A stretch of 64,000 nucleotides of DNA from Shewanella holmiensis (GCF_025370255.1 NZ_JAMTCD010000014.1:1-64000), one strand, 5' to 3'; numbered from the stretch's first letter, positions 23,127 to 33,595 are shown. Notes: generated by a model from the letters alone, not told the origin. A program made the numbers and translations.

Positions 23127-24218
23127 TTAATAAGCAAAATAATTTCTAGACGTGCGTTTCACTTGATAAAGTTTTTCATCTGCTAAATGACATAATTGAT
23201 CTTCAGACATCCCCGATTTAAACACAGCAATGCCCTGTGAAACGGTGACTTTATCACTGACACTTGAATCTGGATGCGCAATGGCTAATCGTTCAAGTTG
23301 CTGCTTCACTTTTTCTGCGACAACAATCGCCCCCTCAAGATCGGTTTCAGCAAGTAATAATATAAACTCTTCACCACCATATCTAGCACAAATATCACGT
23401 GGGCGATTAGCAATATTTTTGAGCATATTGGCGAAATTAATTAAACACTTATCTCCTTCTTGGTGCCCCAAACTGTCGTTAAGTTTTTTAAAAAAATCGA
23501 TATCAATTAAAATAATCGCTAGCGGCTGCTTGGTTCTTTCGCTATGAGCAATTTCTTGGTTAATAACATTATCAAAATGACGTCTATTGGCAATTTTAGT
23601 CAAACCGTCCTGCGTTGATAATTCTTCTAATTCTTTGATCAAACGTTGGTTATCTACTTCTTTTGTTATTGCTCGTTTAAACCACTTTTCGCTCACCTTA
23701 TGCCCAGCCAAAAGAATCAACACAAAACATGCTAAGCGCAAGCTATCAGCCCATACATCAATATCCACACCTGAGATATAGATAAAATTAATGCCTAAAT
23801 GAAAAGCACATAGCACTACAACACTACTAAAAAACATATTGCGACTAGGCAGTAGTGAGATGCCAAATGCTAAAACTAAAATATCAATAATTGAAGTGGC
23901 GGCATGAATAAAGTTAACTGAATAAAATAACAATGATGAAATAAATATCAACCAGCTGAAAAATAATGCCACAAACAATAATTCAATTGAATCATCACGC
24001 CTAAACAGCAATTTATTAACAGGGCTAAAGAAAACGATAATGGACAATAAAGGGAGCATGGCTAGCAACATAGTCGAGAGTGGTATTTCCCGATATAAAA
24101 ACACGGGTCGACTGAGCAACAGTAAAAGTAATAAGCCTAATGATAACGCTGTCAATCCATGAAAACTTTTCTTCAAATAAATTTGAGTTTCTAATTTTAG
24201 CTGTTCGTCAAAAGTCAT
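23127..24218 (-). CDS. Membrane diguanylate cyclase (GGDEF)
   Basis: A 363-residue enzyme making cyclic di-GMP. The N-terminal 185 residues hold about six membrane helices, and the C-terminal GGDEF domain carries the active-site variant GGEEF (ARYGGEEFILLL) near residue 281. An inhibitory I-site RxxD (RPRD) lies just before it, so product feedback is likely. No PAS or EAL domain is present. It stands alone between the chemoreceptor and ahpF. Confidence 0.94.
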   Translation of the reverse strand: MTFDEQLKLETQIYLKKSFHGLTALSLGLLLLLLLSRPVFLYREIPLSTMLLAMLPLLSIIVFFSPVNKLLFRRDDSIELLFVALFFSWLIFISSLLFYSVNFIHAATSIIDILVLAFGISLLPSRNMFFSSVVVLCAFHLGINFIYISGVDIDVWADSLRLACFVLILLAGHKVSEKWFKRAITKEVDNQRLIKELEELSTQDGLTKIANRRHFDNVINQEIAHSERTKQPLAIILIDIDFFKKLNDSLGHQEGDKCLINFANMLKNIANRPRDICARYGGEEFILLLAETDLEGAIVVAEKVKQQLERLAIAHPDSSVSDKVTVSQGIAVFKSGMSEDQLCHLADEKLYQVKRTSRNYFAY

Positions 24219-24300
24219 GATGATATTTCACCTATTTGTCTAATATTACAAGTGTATGTACTACCGAGTTAATTAACAAAATTATCCCTAAAAATAACAA

Positions 24301-24322
24301 AAGCCAGCAATGATGCTGGCTT
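24301..24322 (-). terminator. Terminator after ahpF
   Basis: Stem AAGCCAGCA/TGCTGGCTT with a 4-base loop; on the minus strand it is followed by a T-rich tail. Confidence 0.85.
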
Positions 24323-24371
24323 AAAGGTTCACGTAAAACTCATACGCGGTTTAGCTGTATTGTAACCTAAA

Positions 24372-25937
24372 TTAGGCGGCCTGTTCTTCGGTAGCCTCTG
24401 AATGACGAATTAAGTAATCAAAAGCGCCCAATGAAGCTGTTGCACCACTCCCCATGGCAATAATGATTTGCTTATAAGGTGTGTTGGTGACATCACCTGC
24501 AGCAAATACCCCCGGAATAGACGTTTGACCGCGCGCATCAACGATGATCTCTCCACGAGGCGTTAAATCGACTACGCCTTTTAACCATTCGGTATTAGGG
24601 AGCAGACCAATTTGCACAAATATACCGGCTAAAACGACATTATGGCTTTCACCTGTTTTACGATCGGTATAGGTCAAGCTATTAACCCGAGTACCATCAC
24701 CATTGACTTGTGTGGTTTGCGCTTGAGTAATTATGGTTATATTGCCCATTGATTTTGCTTTACGTTGCAATACTTCGTCTGCTCGTAATTTGCTATCAAA
24801 CTCCAGTACCGTCACATGTTCTACAATATTAGCGAGGTCGATTGCCGCTTCGATACCTGAGTTTCCGCCACCGATAACAGCAACACGCTTACCTTTGAAT
24901 AATGGACCATCACAGTGTGGGCAATATGCCACTCCTTTACCGCGATATTCTTTTTCGCCAGGCACATTCATTTCACGCCATCTGGCACCTGTTGCCAGTA
25001 ATACGGTTTTGCTTTGTAATGTTGCGCCATTTTCAAGCTCAACATCAAATAAACCATTCGCAGCTAATTTAATTGCCTTTTGGTTTTCCATCACGTCTAC
25101 ATCATAATCTTTAACGTGGTTTTCAAGATTGGCGACTAATTTAGGACCTTCGGTTTTTGCCACCGAAATAAAGTTTTCAATGCCAACAGTTTCAGCAACT
25201 TGACCGCCAAATTTGTCGGCCACAATTCCAGTCGCTAAACCTTTACGCGCAGCATAAATAGCCGCTGATGCACCCGCTGGACCACCACCAATCACTAATA
25301 CATCAAAGGCAGATTTTTTATTTAACTGCTCAGCTTTTCGGCCTGCAGCGTTTTTATCCAGTTTATTTAAAATTTCAGCGACGCTGATAGCACCAACTGA
25401 AAATGCTTCGCCGTTTAAATACACTGATGGCACAGATAATATGTTGCGCTGTTCAACTTCAGATTGGAATAATGCACCATCAATCATCACGTTTGTGATA
25501 TTAGGATTGATTGCTGCCATCATATTCAATGCTTGAATGACTTCAGGGCAAGTTTGACAACTGAGCGAGACATAAGTTTCAAAATGAAACTCACCCGGTA
25601 AATTGCGAATTTGTTCGATAACGTCGGCCTCTAACTTAATAGGGTGCCCACCGCTGTGTAATAACGCCAATACTAAAGAGGTAAATTCATGACCCATTGG
25701 CAAACCAGCAAAGGTAATACTGGTGTTTTGCTGTGGATTAATCACAGTCATGCTTGGCGTGCGCTGACCTTGTACTGCAATACTACTGACCAGTGCTGAA
25801 CTATCGACAATATCTTGAGCCAGGCTGGTTAACTCTGCAGATTTTTTTGAGTCATCTGCAGATACCACAAGTTCAACTGGGTGTTTAAGATTCTGCAGAT
25901 AAGTTTTCAGTTGATTTTTTACGTTGGCATCTAACAT
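24372..25937 (-). CDS. ahpF: Alkyl hydroperoxide reductase subunit F
   Basis: NADH-dependent flavoprotein of 521 residues that reduces AhpC. The N-terminal thioredoxin-like tandem domain has SCQTCPEV (CxxC), followed by FAD-binding [14 protein letters not shown], a redox-active CPHC ([11 protein letters not shown]), NAD-binding [10 protein letters not shown] and the FAD-contacting [10 protein letters not shown]. The order is the standard AhpF plan. ahpC lies 133 bases upstream on the same strand, with a strong hairpin between them (26008-26037). Confidence 0.98.
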   Translation of the reverse strand: MLDANVKNQLKTYLQNLKHPVELVVSADDSKKSAELTSLAQDIVDSSALVSSIAVQGQRTPSMTVINPQQNTSITFAGLPMGHEFTSLVLALLHSGGHPIKLEADVIEQIRNLPGEFHFETYVSLSCQTCPEVIQALNMMAAINPNITNVMIDGALFQSEVEQRNILSVPSVYLNGEAFSVGAISVAEILNKLDKNAAGRKAEQLNKKSAFDVLVIGGGPAGASAAIYAARKGLATGIVADKFGGQVAETVGIENFISVAKTEGPKLVANLENHVKDYDVDVMENQKAIKLAANGLFDVELENGATLQSKTVLLATGARWREMNVPGEKEYRGKGVAYCPHCDGPLFKGKRVAVIGGGNSGIEAAIDLANIVEHVTVLEFDSKLRADEVLQRKAKSMGNITIITQAQTTQVNGDGTRVNSLTYTDRKTGESHNVVLAGIFVQIGLLPNTEWLKGVVDLTPRGEIIVDARGQTSIPGVFAAGDVTNTPYKQIIIAMGSGATASLGAFDYLIRHSEATEEQAA

Positions 25938-26007
25938 AACAACTCCTAAAGATGAACAAGATGAAGGAAATAAACTAAGTTTGTATAACCGAATAAAGGT
26001 GAAGGTT

Positions 26008-26037
26008 GCCAGTTAATGCAGGGGGGCATTAACTGGC
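26008..26037 (-). promoter_or_regulatory. Intercistronic hairpin between ahpC and ahpF
   Basis: Perfect 12-bp stem GCCAGTTAATGC/GCATTAACTGGC with a 6-base loop and no T tract on the minus strand. It probably protects the ahpC 3' end or lowers ahpF expression relative to ahpC. Confidence 0.7.
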
Positions 26038-26070
26038 GACATAACGCTTTCTAACAAGAGGAGGTCAGAA

Positions 26071-26640
26071 TTAAATCTTACCCACTAGGTCGATAGAAGG
26101 TGCTAATGTTTCTTCACCTGGTTGCCATTTAGCTGGGCAAACTTCACCATCATGGCTAGCAACATATTGCGCAGCTTGGATTTTGCGAACTAATTCTGAT
26201 GCACTACGACCGATACCTAAGTCGTGAATTTCAGCAACTTTTACTTGGCCTTCAGGGTTAATCACAAACGTACCACGCAGTGCTAAACCATCTTCTTCGA
26301 TCATCACACCGAAGTTACGTGTGATAGTGCCTGTTGGGTCACCGATCATTGGGTAAGTGATTTTGTTAATAGTGTCTGAACTTGCATGCCAAGCTTTGTG
26401 AGTGAAGTGGGTATCAGTTGATACTGAGTAAACTTCTACGCCCATTGCTTGAAGCTTTTCGTAATGGTCAGCCATGTCGCCTAATTCAGTTGGACATACA
26501 AAGGTAAAGTCAGCTGGGTAGAAAAATACTACAGACCATTTACCTAATAAATCTTGCTCAGTAACGTCAACAAATGCGCCGTTGTGAAATGCAGTCGCTT
26601 TGAATGGCTTGATAGTGCTATTGATAATTGATTGTGACAT
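26071..26640 (-). CDS. ahpC: Alkyl hydroperoxide reductase subunit C (peroxiredoxin)
   Basis: Typical 2-Cys peroxiredoxin of 189 residues that reduces hydrogen peroxide and alkyl peroxides. Peroxidatic Cys49 lies in DFTFVCPTE and resolving Cys168 in DGEVCPAKW near the C-terminus. GGAGTTAATC precedes the ATG at 26640, which is the standard MSQSIINS start; four codons upstream in frame are not used. It is the first gene of the ahpC-ahpF operon. OxyR control is likely from other bacteria, but no OxyR site was clear. Confidence 0.98.
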   Translation of the reverse strand: MSQSIINSTIKPFKATAFHNGAFVDVTEQDLLGKWSVVFFYPADFTFVCPTELGDMADHYEKLQAMGVEVYSVSTDTHFTHKAWHASSDTINKITYPMIGDPTGTITRNFGVMIEEDGLALRGTFVINPEGQVKVAEIHDLGIGRSASELVRKIQAAQYVASHDGEVCPAKWQPGEETLAPSIDLVGKI

Positions 26641-26879
26641 GATTAACTCCATTGTAATTAACTAAGTGATGTTGTAATGCGGCGTTAAAGTGAGAGTTTG
26701 TATTCACTTAAACATTGTGCCGTCATTCGATGGAGTTAGAATACGCTGGTAGCTTAATTATGTATAACGGATAAAAACTATTATCTTAATCGGTTTTTTG
26801 ATTTAACTGAGTTGGGTTATCGATTTATTCATGCTGCTAAGTAATTGCCTGATTTGTAATAGATAGATTCACCCCGCTA

Positions 26880-27623
26880 TTACTTCCAAGGTTCAAAACG
26901 AGTTAACACCCTTGCGACATTCACACCTATGGCCTGACTTAAAGCTTGTTGATTGGCTTTACTGCCCATAGCCGCTAACCCCTGGCTTTGATTGGTGGCA
27001 AATACCACCCAATTACCCCCGCCGGTTAAACAAGCTTCGACATGACTAAAATGTTGTTGAAGATGGCTCAATAATGCCGAGTTATTACGATGCTCTTTCC
27101 AGCAATTCAGTACTAATATCCCTTCAGATTTAAGTGCTTGATGGCAGTACAGGATAAATTCGGCAGACAATAATTGAGGGTCTACCCCCTTCTCACTGTA
27201 GATATCAACAAATAGAATGTCGGTCTTCTTAAAGTCACCCGCCTTAATAAAGTGATTAGCATCCTGGTGAACTAAGGTTAACTTTTTACCTGTTGGCAGT
27301 TGAAAAAATCGTTTAGCCGCGTGAATAACTTGCTCACGAATTTCCACTGCAGTGATTTTAATCGCCGCATCATAGTGGCGCAGCGCATGTACTAATGCGC
27401 CGCCGCCTAACCCTAAAATCATGACACTTTTAGGCTGTTTAGCCATTAGCACCGTCAACATAGCTTGAACATATGTATGTTGAGGCACATGCGGCTCAGT
27501 TTTATCCATTTTACTTTGCTCGTCATTATCACCAAATGATAAAACTCGAAAGTGGCCATCATCAAGTACAAACAGGTCACCAAACTCATCCGTACTGGTA
27601 TGTAACACTTTATAATCAGACAT
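26880..27623 (-). CDS. Spermidine-synthase-like methyltransferase-fold protein
   Basis: A 247-residue protein of the SpeE-like fold. SAM-site glycines appear in VMILGLGGGALVHAL, followed by the acidic ITAVEIREQV, and an aspartate-containing KKTDILFVDIYSEKG near residue 140. The N-terminal beta strands (FGDLFVLDDGHFRVLSFGD) also match. The motif DID/DAY used by true spermidine synthases to bind polyamine is not obvious, so it may act on another substrate. The start at 27623 (MSDYKVL) is favoured over one four codons upstream. Confidence 0.75.
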   Translation of the reverse strand: MSDYKVLHTSTDEFGDLFVLDDGHFRVLSFGDNDEQSKMDKTEPHVPQHTYVQAMLTVLMAKQPKSVMILGLGGGALVHALRHYDAAIKITAVEIREQVIHAAKRFFQLPTGKKLTLVHQDANHFIKAGDFKKTDILFVDIYSEKGVDPQLLSAEFILYCHQALKSEGILVLNCWKEHRNNSALLSHLQQHFSHVEACLTGGGNWVVFATNQSQGLAAMGSKANQQALSQAIGVNVARVLTRFEPWK

Positions 27624-27635
27624 ATAACTCCACAT

Positions 27636-27988
27636 TGTTGTTCAATTATTAACCGAGCGGTTAAGTCTTACTGTTCAGAGGTGTGCTAAAAAGCAGGGTA
27701 ATCGAATCACGCGAAATGCTGCTTGGCAAATCTAAGTCAAATTCACTTAGCTATAAATAACGTCTTGTTACCCACCTCAGAGCAAATTAGTTGAGCTTTT
27801 CTACTGCACATCCTCTAAAAGTAAATAGCACAGCAGCAAGGAACTACTTGTTATAAACGTCGTTCAACGCCTAACAAAAAACATCGCAAGTTCAACAAGA
27901 TCTAAATTCAGCAAGCCAAAATAATGCAAAGATTGTATTATACCGGATCATATAGAGGTAGTGAGACAGTATTACTTTAGGGCTGGTT
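27636..27988. other. Divergent intergenic region, no gene
   Basis: About 350 bases between the SpeE-like and MscS genes, with no open frame having a ribosome site. Promoters for both genes must lie here. Confidence 0.4.
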
Positions 27989-28531
27989 ATGTTGAATCAA
28001 ATTGTGATGGTGTTGTTGTATTTAGGCGTATTTATTATCGCTCAACATCAACTGAAAAAGTGGATAAAAACCCAAGCTATTAAAAAGCAGGTTAACGAAG
28101 TGCGAAGTCGATTAGTCACCCGACTCATTTCATACTTTATGTTTTTTGTCACCCTATCGGTTATCGCGATTTCATTAGGATTGGGTTATCAAGAAGTATC
28201 ACTGTTCGTCTCTTCTGCTTTTGCCGTTTTAGGGGTGGCCTTATTTGCCCAATGGTCGATTTTAAGTAACATTACGGCAGGGGTATTGATCTTTTTTGTA
28301 TTCCCTTACCGCATTGGCGATCGCATAAAAATTGTCGATAAAGATGAAGATATGTCTGGCATCATTGTTGAAATATCGCTGTTTCATATCTTAATTAAAC
28401 GCGACTCAGGCGACGTGATGACCTATCCAAATAGCTTAATGCTGCAAAAAGGGGTGATTAAACTGTCAAATGACAATGTTGCGAAGAAAAAGCCCACCAG
28501 CAAACGGATTATTCCAAAACGCTTAAAGTAA
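27989..28531 (+). CDS. Small MscS-type mechanosensitive channel protein
   Basis: A 180-residue membrane protein, shorter than E. coli MscS (286 residues). It has about three membrane helices; the last, pore-lining one is rich in Gly, Ala and Phe (SSAFAVLGVALFAQWSILSN) and is followed by the beta domain FFVFPYRIGDRIKIVD. The cytoplasmic cage is truncated after a basic tail. It probably opens under hypo-osmotic stress. A rho-independent terminator follows directly. Confidence 0.85.
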   Translation: MLNQIVMVLLYLGVFIIAQHQLKKWIKTQAIKKQVNEVRSRLVTRLISYFMFFVTLSVIAISLGLGYQEVSLFVSSAFAVLGVALFAQWSILSNITAGVLIFFVFPYRIGDRIKIVDKDEDMSGIIVEISLFHILIKRDSGDVMTYPNSLMLQKGVIKLSNDNVAKKKPTSKRIIPKRLK

Positions 28532-28550
28532 CCATGAATGATTTACACCT

Positions 28551-28583
28551 AACAGAAAAGGCGCATTACGCGCCTTTTCTGTT
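28551..28583 (+). terminator. Terminator after the MscS-type gene
   Basis: 13-bp stem AACAGAAAAGGCG/CGCCTTTTCTGTT around a short loop, with T residues in the 3' arm. Confidence 0.8.
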
Positions 28584-28724
28584 AAGCAGATGTCGTCAGG
28601 ATTGGCTGGCTCCAATCATGCGTTTATCTTAATGCCCCAGCCATAATAAGCAGAGGTAAATAAACGTAGGTGAACTCTCAACCGCGAATGTAATGCTTAC
28701 CTGTACTAGCATCCGAGGTGGGTG

Positions 28725-29462
28725 CTAATTCAATATACGTTGGAAAAAGGCCACTGATTGCAGATACATTTGTAATGCTAACGCAGGATCGTAACGATCG
28801 CCTTCATCGCGCATAAATGCATGTTGAGCATTCACTTCTAACCAACTGAAATTAGCATTCACATGTTCCAACTGTTGGTATATCTGCTTACGACCTGCAG
28901 CTGACACATGGGGATCTTGTTTGCCAAATACCATCACTAATTCACCTTTAATGTCCCCTGCACGGCTCAATGAATCATTTTGCGGTTTACAAGGTAAAGT
29001 GTTTGAATGGATATCGGTGGCATATAAACAAAATGCCCCTTTAATATCTGGGTTTAAAGCGGCTCTAAATGCAAGATGACCACCAATACACACCCCCATA
29101 GCGCCGACTTTATCGGTGCAGTAAGATTGTGAACGAGCAAAATCAATCAAGGCCTGGGTGTCACTATCATGCTGTTCTAATGGCTTAGCAAACTTGTCCT
29201 GATTACCTTTATCTTTGCCTGCTTCATCATAAGCCAGTACCGTGCCTATTGGATTAAGCTCATGAAATACTTCAGGCACGAGTACCACAAAACCATGCCC
29301 CGCCAAAATTGCAGCTGCTCGGGCAATGGGCGCGGTTAATTGAAAAATTTCAGAGTAAAAAATGACACTGGCAAATTGACCGGCTTGTTCTGGACGAAAG
29401 ACCGTAGTGCGCATAGTGCCTGTTGGCGTGGCAATATCATGTACTTGAGTTGAAATAATCAT
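28725..29462 (-). CDS. Dienelactone-hydrolase-family alpha/beta hydrolase
   Basis: A 245-residue cytoplasmic hydrolase. The nucleophile is the Cys of GAMGVCIGGHLAFRA, the acid is Asp in VFGKQDPHVS and the base is His in NAQHAFMRDEGDRYD, the exact set of dienelactone hydrolases. The natural substrate is unknown; in Shewanella such enzymes need not act on chloroaromatics. It lies 59 bases downstream of ldhA in the same direction, but a terminator separates them, so it is likely transcribed on its own. Confidence 0.9.
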   Translation of the reverse strand: MIISTQVHDIATPTGTMRTTVFRPEQAGQFASVIFYSEIFQLTAPIARAAAILAGHGFVVLVPEVFHELNPIGTVLAYDEAGKDKGNQDKFAKPLEQHDSDTQALIDFARSQSYCTDKVGAMGVCIGGHLAFRAALNPDIKGAFCLYATDIHSNTLPCKPQNDSLSRAGDIKGELVMVFGKQDPHVSAAGRKQIYQQLEHVNANFSWLEVNAQHAFMRDEGDRYDPALALQMYLQSVAFFQRILN

Positions 29463-29473
29463 AGTGTCTCTTG

Positions 29474-29499
29474 CAAAAAAATGGAGCCCGTAGGCTCCA
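29474..29499 (-). terminator. Terminator after ldhA
   Basis: Stem TGGAGCC/GGCTCCA with a 4-base loop, followed on the minus strand by seven T residues. Confidence 0.85.
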
Positions 29500-29521
29500 A
29501 TTTATCAATATTCAATGCAAG

Positions 29522-30511
29522 TTAACACAGCTCATTACCCGATTTTTCACCTAACGCCAGTGCTTGAACATTATTCAAGGTCGTTAAGGCTATCGCATTT
29601 AACGCTTCTTCGGTTAAAAATGCCTGGTGCCCAGTGAAAATCACATTGTGACAAGCCGATAATCGACGGAAGACATCATCTTGAATGATCTCACTTGATT
29701 TATCTTCAAAAAATAGCCCTTTTTCATTTTCGTAGACATCTAATCCTAACGAACCTAATTGGCCTTCTTTGAGCGCTTCCATGGCATCGATAGCATTAAG
29801 TAAACCACCCCGACTCGTGTTAATGACCATCACACCTGCTTTCATTTTATTAAAACTTTGCTGGTTTAATAAGTGATGGTTCTCTGCGGTTAAAGGGCAA
29901 TGTAAACTGATGATGTCACAAACAGGGTAAATTTCATCTAAGCTGACATATTCAACGCCAAGCTCAAGCACTAATGGGTTTGGATAAGGATCATAGGCTA
30001 ATACTTTACAGCCAAAACCTTGAAGTATCTTAATGGTTGCTAAACCGATTTTACCGGTACCAATAATACCCACGGTTTTACCAAACATGTTAAAGCCGAC
30101 TAAACCTGCTAAAGCAAAGTTAGCATCACGAGTACGTTGGTAAGCTTTATGAATTTTACGATTAAGCGTCAACATCAATGCCACGCTATGCTCAGCCACT
30201 GACTCTGGTGAATAAGCTGGCACATTCACAACTTGGATACCTAATTTTTTCGCTGCCACTAAATCAACGTTGTTAAAACCCGCACAACGCATGGCAATCA
30301 CTTTAGTACCACCTTTGGCAAGTTCAACTAACACTTCTTCACATAATGAGTCGTTTACAAAGGCACAGACCACTTCAAAGCCTTCAGCAAGCTTGACGTT
30401 TTGCATGCACAAGCGATAGTCAAAATATTCTATTTGGGCATTAAAGGCTTCGTTGGTGCGATCGAAATGACGAATGTCATACGGTTTTGCGCTAAAAAAT
30501 CCAATTCTCAT
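29522..30511 (-). CDS. ldhA: Fermentative D-lactate dehydrogenase
   Basis: NADH-dependent enzyme of 329 residues, the same length as E. coli LdhA, converting pyruvate to D-lactate and useful in anaerobic redox balance. The NAD-binding GIIGTGKIGLATIK, the substrate Arg in MRCAGFNNVDLVAAK, and the Glu/His relay (LGSLGLDVYENEK, then VIFTGHQAFLTEEA) are present. The ATG at 30511 begins MRIGFFSAKPYD; an earlier in-frame start adds ten unlikely residues. It stands near fccA, another anaerobic gene. Confidence 0.95.
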   Translation of the reverse strand: MRIGFFSAKPYDIRHFDRTNEAFNAQIEYFDYRLCMQNVKLAEGFEVVCAFVNDSLCEEVLVELAKGGTKVIAMRCAGFNNVDLVAAKKLGIQVVNVPAYSPESVAEHSVALMLTLNRKIHKAYQRTRDANFALAGLVGFNMFGKTVGIIGTGKIGLATIKILQGFGCKVLAYDPYPNPLVLELGVEYVSLDEIYPVCDIISLHCPLTAENHHLLNQQSFNKMKAGVMVINTSRGGLLNAIDAMEALKEGQLGSLGLDVYENEKGLFFEDKSSEIIQDDVFRRLSACHNVIFTGHQAFLTEEALNAIALTTLNNVQALALGEKSGNELC

Positions 30512-30687
30512 AGCATGTCCTACATTCAAAAGGCTTAACAACTTAGGGCGCTTTCCCCTGAGTTGCCAGCAAAATTAATTCTGCCTCTAGTGTATGCGAA
30601 TAGGTCTTTTTTGTCGTTAACAGTCGTCATTTAACAAATGTAAATGTGATCCAGCATTGCTTCCTTTACCTTAATCCTCCTATAAAA

Positions 30688-30713
30688 AAGCGAGCCCATG
30701 TCTGGGCTCGCTT
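30688..30713 (-). terminator. Terminator after fccA
   Basis: 11-bp stem AAGCGAGCCCA/TGGGCTCGCTT around a 4-base loop; on the minus strand a T run follows. Confidence 0.9.
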
Positions 30714-30756
30714 GCGGATATTGGTTTAAAATCAAAGTGACTGTAACGCCCTTGGG

Positions 30757-32538
30757 TTAATTTTCTTTGGCATACTTAGCGGCTTGCTCACCAGCAATGC
30801 GTCCGAAGGTAACAATGTCTGAAATCGCGTTACCACCTAGACGGTTAGCACCGTGAACACCACCGGTAATTTCGCCCGCAGCGAACATACCTGGAATATT
30901 TTTACCATTTTTACCTTTGACTTCCGCTTTAGTGTCAATTGCTACGCCGCCCATGGTGTGATGTACCGCTGGTGCAACTTCAATCGCATAATACGGAGCT
31001 GTTGTTAACTGTCTTGGTAAATCAGGGCGTTCGAACTGTGCATCCTTACCGTTTTTCACAAATTCATTATAAGACGCTAATGTCTTTGTTAATTCAGGTG
31101 CAGGCATGCTTAACTTTTTAGCCAGTTCGTCTAAGGTTTTACCTTCATTAACAATATGTAAATGAATGTAGCCTTCAATCTTACTTAAGCTCTTACGCAC
31201 TGAATCATCGAACAACAAGTAAGCACTTTCGCCTTTTTGTGCCAAAATGGCTGCAGAAGCTTTGTCACGAGTGGTGATTTCATTGACGAAACGTTTACCT
31301 TCACGGTTGACTAATATCGCGCCGTTACCACGTACCGCTTCCGTTACCATTACCCCGCCAACAGGAGAGTAAGTTGGATGCGCTTGAACATATTCAAGAT
31401 CTTTGGTTGCGGCCCCGGCAAGTTCTGCCACATCTAAACCGTCACCTGTAGCGCCTGGGTGGTTAGTCGCTTTAAAGCCTTTTAAGCTTGGATCGTACTT
31501 GGCAACTCGGTCGTTGTTCTTAGCAAAACCACCTGTGGCAATGACAACTGCATCGGTATTTATCAGGTAATAACCTGTGTAGGTCCCTTTTACTAATACA
31601 CCAGTCACCTTGCCAGATGCATCTTCGATAATACGAACCACTCGGCTATTCAATCTGATATCGGTATCTTTACTGACCGCTGCATCCCAAAGCACTTGCG
31701 CAACATGAGCACCAACACCTGCTCCGCCCGTAGGACGGTGACTACGGTTAACACTTGCGCCGCCCATACGGCCAACGTCGGTTAAATCTGCACCTAATGC
31801 CGTTAACCAATCCACTGAGTCTGATGAATTATTAGCAAGCACTTTGACTAATTCTGGATCATTAATGTTACGACCACCTTTCATGGTGTCATCTATCATG
31901 ATTTGTTTTTTATCTTCAATCTTTAATTTAGCCTGTGCTTTAGTTTCTGCGGCGTTCATGCCGCCTGCGGCTAACTTAGTATTACCGCCTGGGACAGGCT
32001 CTTTTTCTAATAGAATAACCTTAGCGCCACTATTACGCGCAGCTACTGCCGCGGCTAAACCGGCACCACCAGAACCAATGACCACTACATCGGTAGTTTC
32101 TTTAGCGCCTTTGGCAATGGCTTGATCTTGGGCATCTTTGTCTGCATTTACAGGCACAAACTCACGTTCCCATTTACCAGCAAAAGGCATTTGATAGTCA
32201 AAGCTATGGCAAGAATCACAATAAGTGACTGACTTTTCATGTCCAGAGTGACAGCTAGTACAACTGATATCACCAATGAGGTGCGATTGATGCGGCGACA
32301 CAATCCCTTCTCTTTCGGTTTCAGCCACTTCCTTCAATGTGCCATGACAGCTGGTACATTGCGCATTTTCGTAAGTTAAATTATCGTCAGTTGGTCCCTT
32401 TTTATTGACATGACAAGTATCACAACTGCCCATTTCACCATGAAAGTCGGCTAAATTTTCGGGTGTGGCATAAGCGGCTGTGCTAAGGGCACCTGATATC
32501 AGCAGCGCCAGCAACGATTTTGTTGAGTTTGTTAACAT
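30757..32538 (-). CDS. fccA: Tetraheme flavocytochrome c fumarate reductase
   Basis: Soluble periplasmic fumarate reductase, 593 residues with signal peptide ([16 protein letters not shown]). Four c-type heme motifs are seen: CDTCH (from residue 39), CTSCH, CTSCH and CDSCH. The FAD domain begins [17 protein letters not shown], and the active-site region includes the [11 protein letters not shown]rg and the HHTMGG block. It accepts electrons from the membrane quinol dehydrogenase CymA (not in this window) and reduces fumarate; in Shewanella it is also a periplasmic electron hub. ATG 32538 starts the signal peptide. A CRP site likely controls it. Confidence 0.97.
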   Translation of the reverse strand: MLTNSTKSLLALLISGALSTAAYATPENLADFHGEMGSCDTCHVNKKGPTDDNLTYENAQCTSCHGTLKEVAETEREGIVSPHQSHLIGDISCTSCHSGHEKSVTYCDSCHSFDYQMPFAGKWEREFVPVNADKDAQDQAIAKGAKETTDVVVIGSGGAGLAAAVAARNSGAKVILLEKEPVPGGNTKLAAGGMNAAETKAQAKLKIEDKKQIMIDDTMKGGRNINDPELVKVLANNSSDSVDWLTALGADLTDVGRMGGASVNRSHRPTGGAGVGAHVAQVLWDAAVSKDTDIRLNSRVVRIIEDASGKVTGVLVKGTYTGYYLINTDAVVIATGGFAKNNDRVAKYDPSLKGFKATNHPGATGDGLDVAELAGAATKDLEYVQAHPTYSPVGGVMVTEAVRGNGAILVNREGKRFVNEITTRDKASAAILAQKGESAYLLFDDSVRKSLSKIEGYIHLHIVNEGKTLDELAKKLSMPAPELTKTLASYNEFVKNGKDAQFERPDLPRQLTTAPYYAIEVAPAVHHTMGGVAIDTKAEVKGKNGKNIPGMFAAGEITGGVHGANRLGGNAISDIVTFGRIAGEQAAKYAKEN

Positions 32539-32575
32539 ATGTTTTCCCCTACCTAACGGTATTAATCTTAGTAGT

Positions 32576-32618
32576 AACATAACACCCTCTAAAGAGGTAG
32601 ATTGGTAACAAGATCACA
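32576..32618 (-). promoter_or_regulatory. Probable CRP-dependent promoter of fccA
   Basis: On the minus strand TGTGATCTTGTTACCA (32618-32603) resembles a CRP site, strong in the first half. A TATGTT -10 at 32581-32576 puts its centre about 41.5 bases before the predicted start, the class II spacing. CRP is the main anaerobic regulator in Shewanella. Confidence 0.45.
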
Positions 32619-32779
32619 CAAACATAACCTTACTTATAAAGTGGTTATAATTGTGTTCTAACGCACTCATTAGCAAAGATGCATATTGATACACCTCTAA
32701 AAATGTAACTTGCTTAGTGTTTATTTCTATCGCTGTTGCTAACATAAGGTCATGGTTTATATAAGCAGTTAATAACTAA

Positions 32780-33205
32780 ATGAGCAAAAACAACACTGAG
32801 CAGTCACCGCTATCAGAGACACGATTTTGGTTTGAGCGTTTAACCAAGACAGGGCTAAGGGCCCTACATATCATCGGCGTTGTTGGTGCAGGTGGAGGAA
32901 TTTTATTACATGTGGATAAAAATGCCTGGCTGACTTATTGGATCATGGCCATGTTAACGGGCATATTGCTTATGGCATGGGAAATTATTCGGGATTGGCG
33001 TTGGCTTATCCAATTAAAAGGCGTGCTCACTTTAGCCAAAGTAGGGTTATTGTTTTTACTGGTGCCATTTTCGAATTGGCAAGTTGAGATAATAACCGCG
33101 CTGGTGTTGTTATCGGTTATAGTTTCTCATGGACCCGCTGGATTACGTCATTATTCCGTGGTGCATAGAAAGGTTATCCATGGTAAAAAAGAGATTAAAG
33201 GTTAG
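32780..33205 (+). CDS. Small integral membrane protein, unknown
   Basis: A 141-residue protein with about four membrane helices (ALHIIGVVGAGGGILLHVD, YWIMAMLTGILLMAWEII, a stretch with VLTLAKVGLLFLLVPFS, IITALVLLSVIVSH) and a basic C-terminus. Two His residues face the membrane, but no heme motif could be assigned. It is divergent from fccA and followed after 23 bases by another small membrane gene. Not recognised; it may be a quinone- or cytochrome-associated subunit. Confidence 0.75.
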   Translation: MSKNNTEQSPLSETRFWFERLTKTGLRALHIIGVVGAGGGILLHVDKNAWLTYWIMAMLTGILLMAWEIIRDWRWLIQLKGVLTLAKVGLLFLLVPFSNWQVEIITALVLLSVIVSHGPAGLRHYSVVHRKVIHGKKEIKG

Positions 33206-33228
33206 TCTTTTACAATCAAGGACACAGG

Positions 33229-33519
33229 ATGTTCCCTTATCCAGAGCAATACCGTACAGCTACGCCACCAATTACCACAGCATTTATGGTTTTTTGGGCA
33301 ATACTAAGCCACAGCATTTTTGCTGATGCTAGTCCATTTGCACTTTATCCATTAATGATGTTGTTTCCATTTGTGATTGTATTTCACGGCTATTTGATTT
33401 GGTTGGCACAGGGTATGAGTCGACTCGATCAATGTTTTTACGCGCTGGTTCATATTCCATTAGCATTTGTGGTCTGGACCTTTACCATTATGCATGTCAA
33501 TGGCAATGCTTTTTCTTAA
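33229..33519 (+). CDS. Small integral membrane protein, unknown
   Basis: A 96-residue protein with about three membrane helices (ITTAFMVFWAILSHSIFAD, FALYPLMMLFPFVIVFHGYL, FYALVHIPLAFVVWTFTIMH). It follows the 32780-33205 gene closely and probably makes a pair with it. No family recognised. Confidence 0.65.
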   Translation: MFPYPEQYRTATPPITTAFMVFWAILSHSIFADASPFALYPLMMLFPFVIVFHGYLIWLAQGMSRLDQCFYALVHIPLAFVVWTFTIMHVNGNAFS

Positions 33520-33595
33520 CTCGCTACTTTATATAAGCTTGCATCTACATAAGTGAATCAGTATCTTTGCCGTCCACCTGCAATAGAGACCTGTT

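Noticed and set aside
26690..26800. OxyR site upstream of ahpC
   Set aside because: Several ATAG/CTAT-like pieces occur, but none has the four correctly spaced half-sites.
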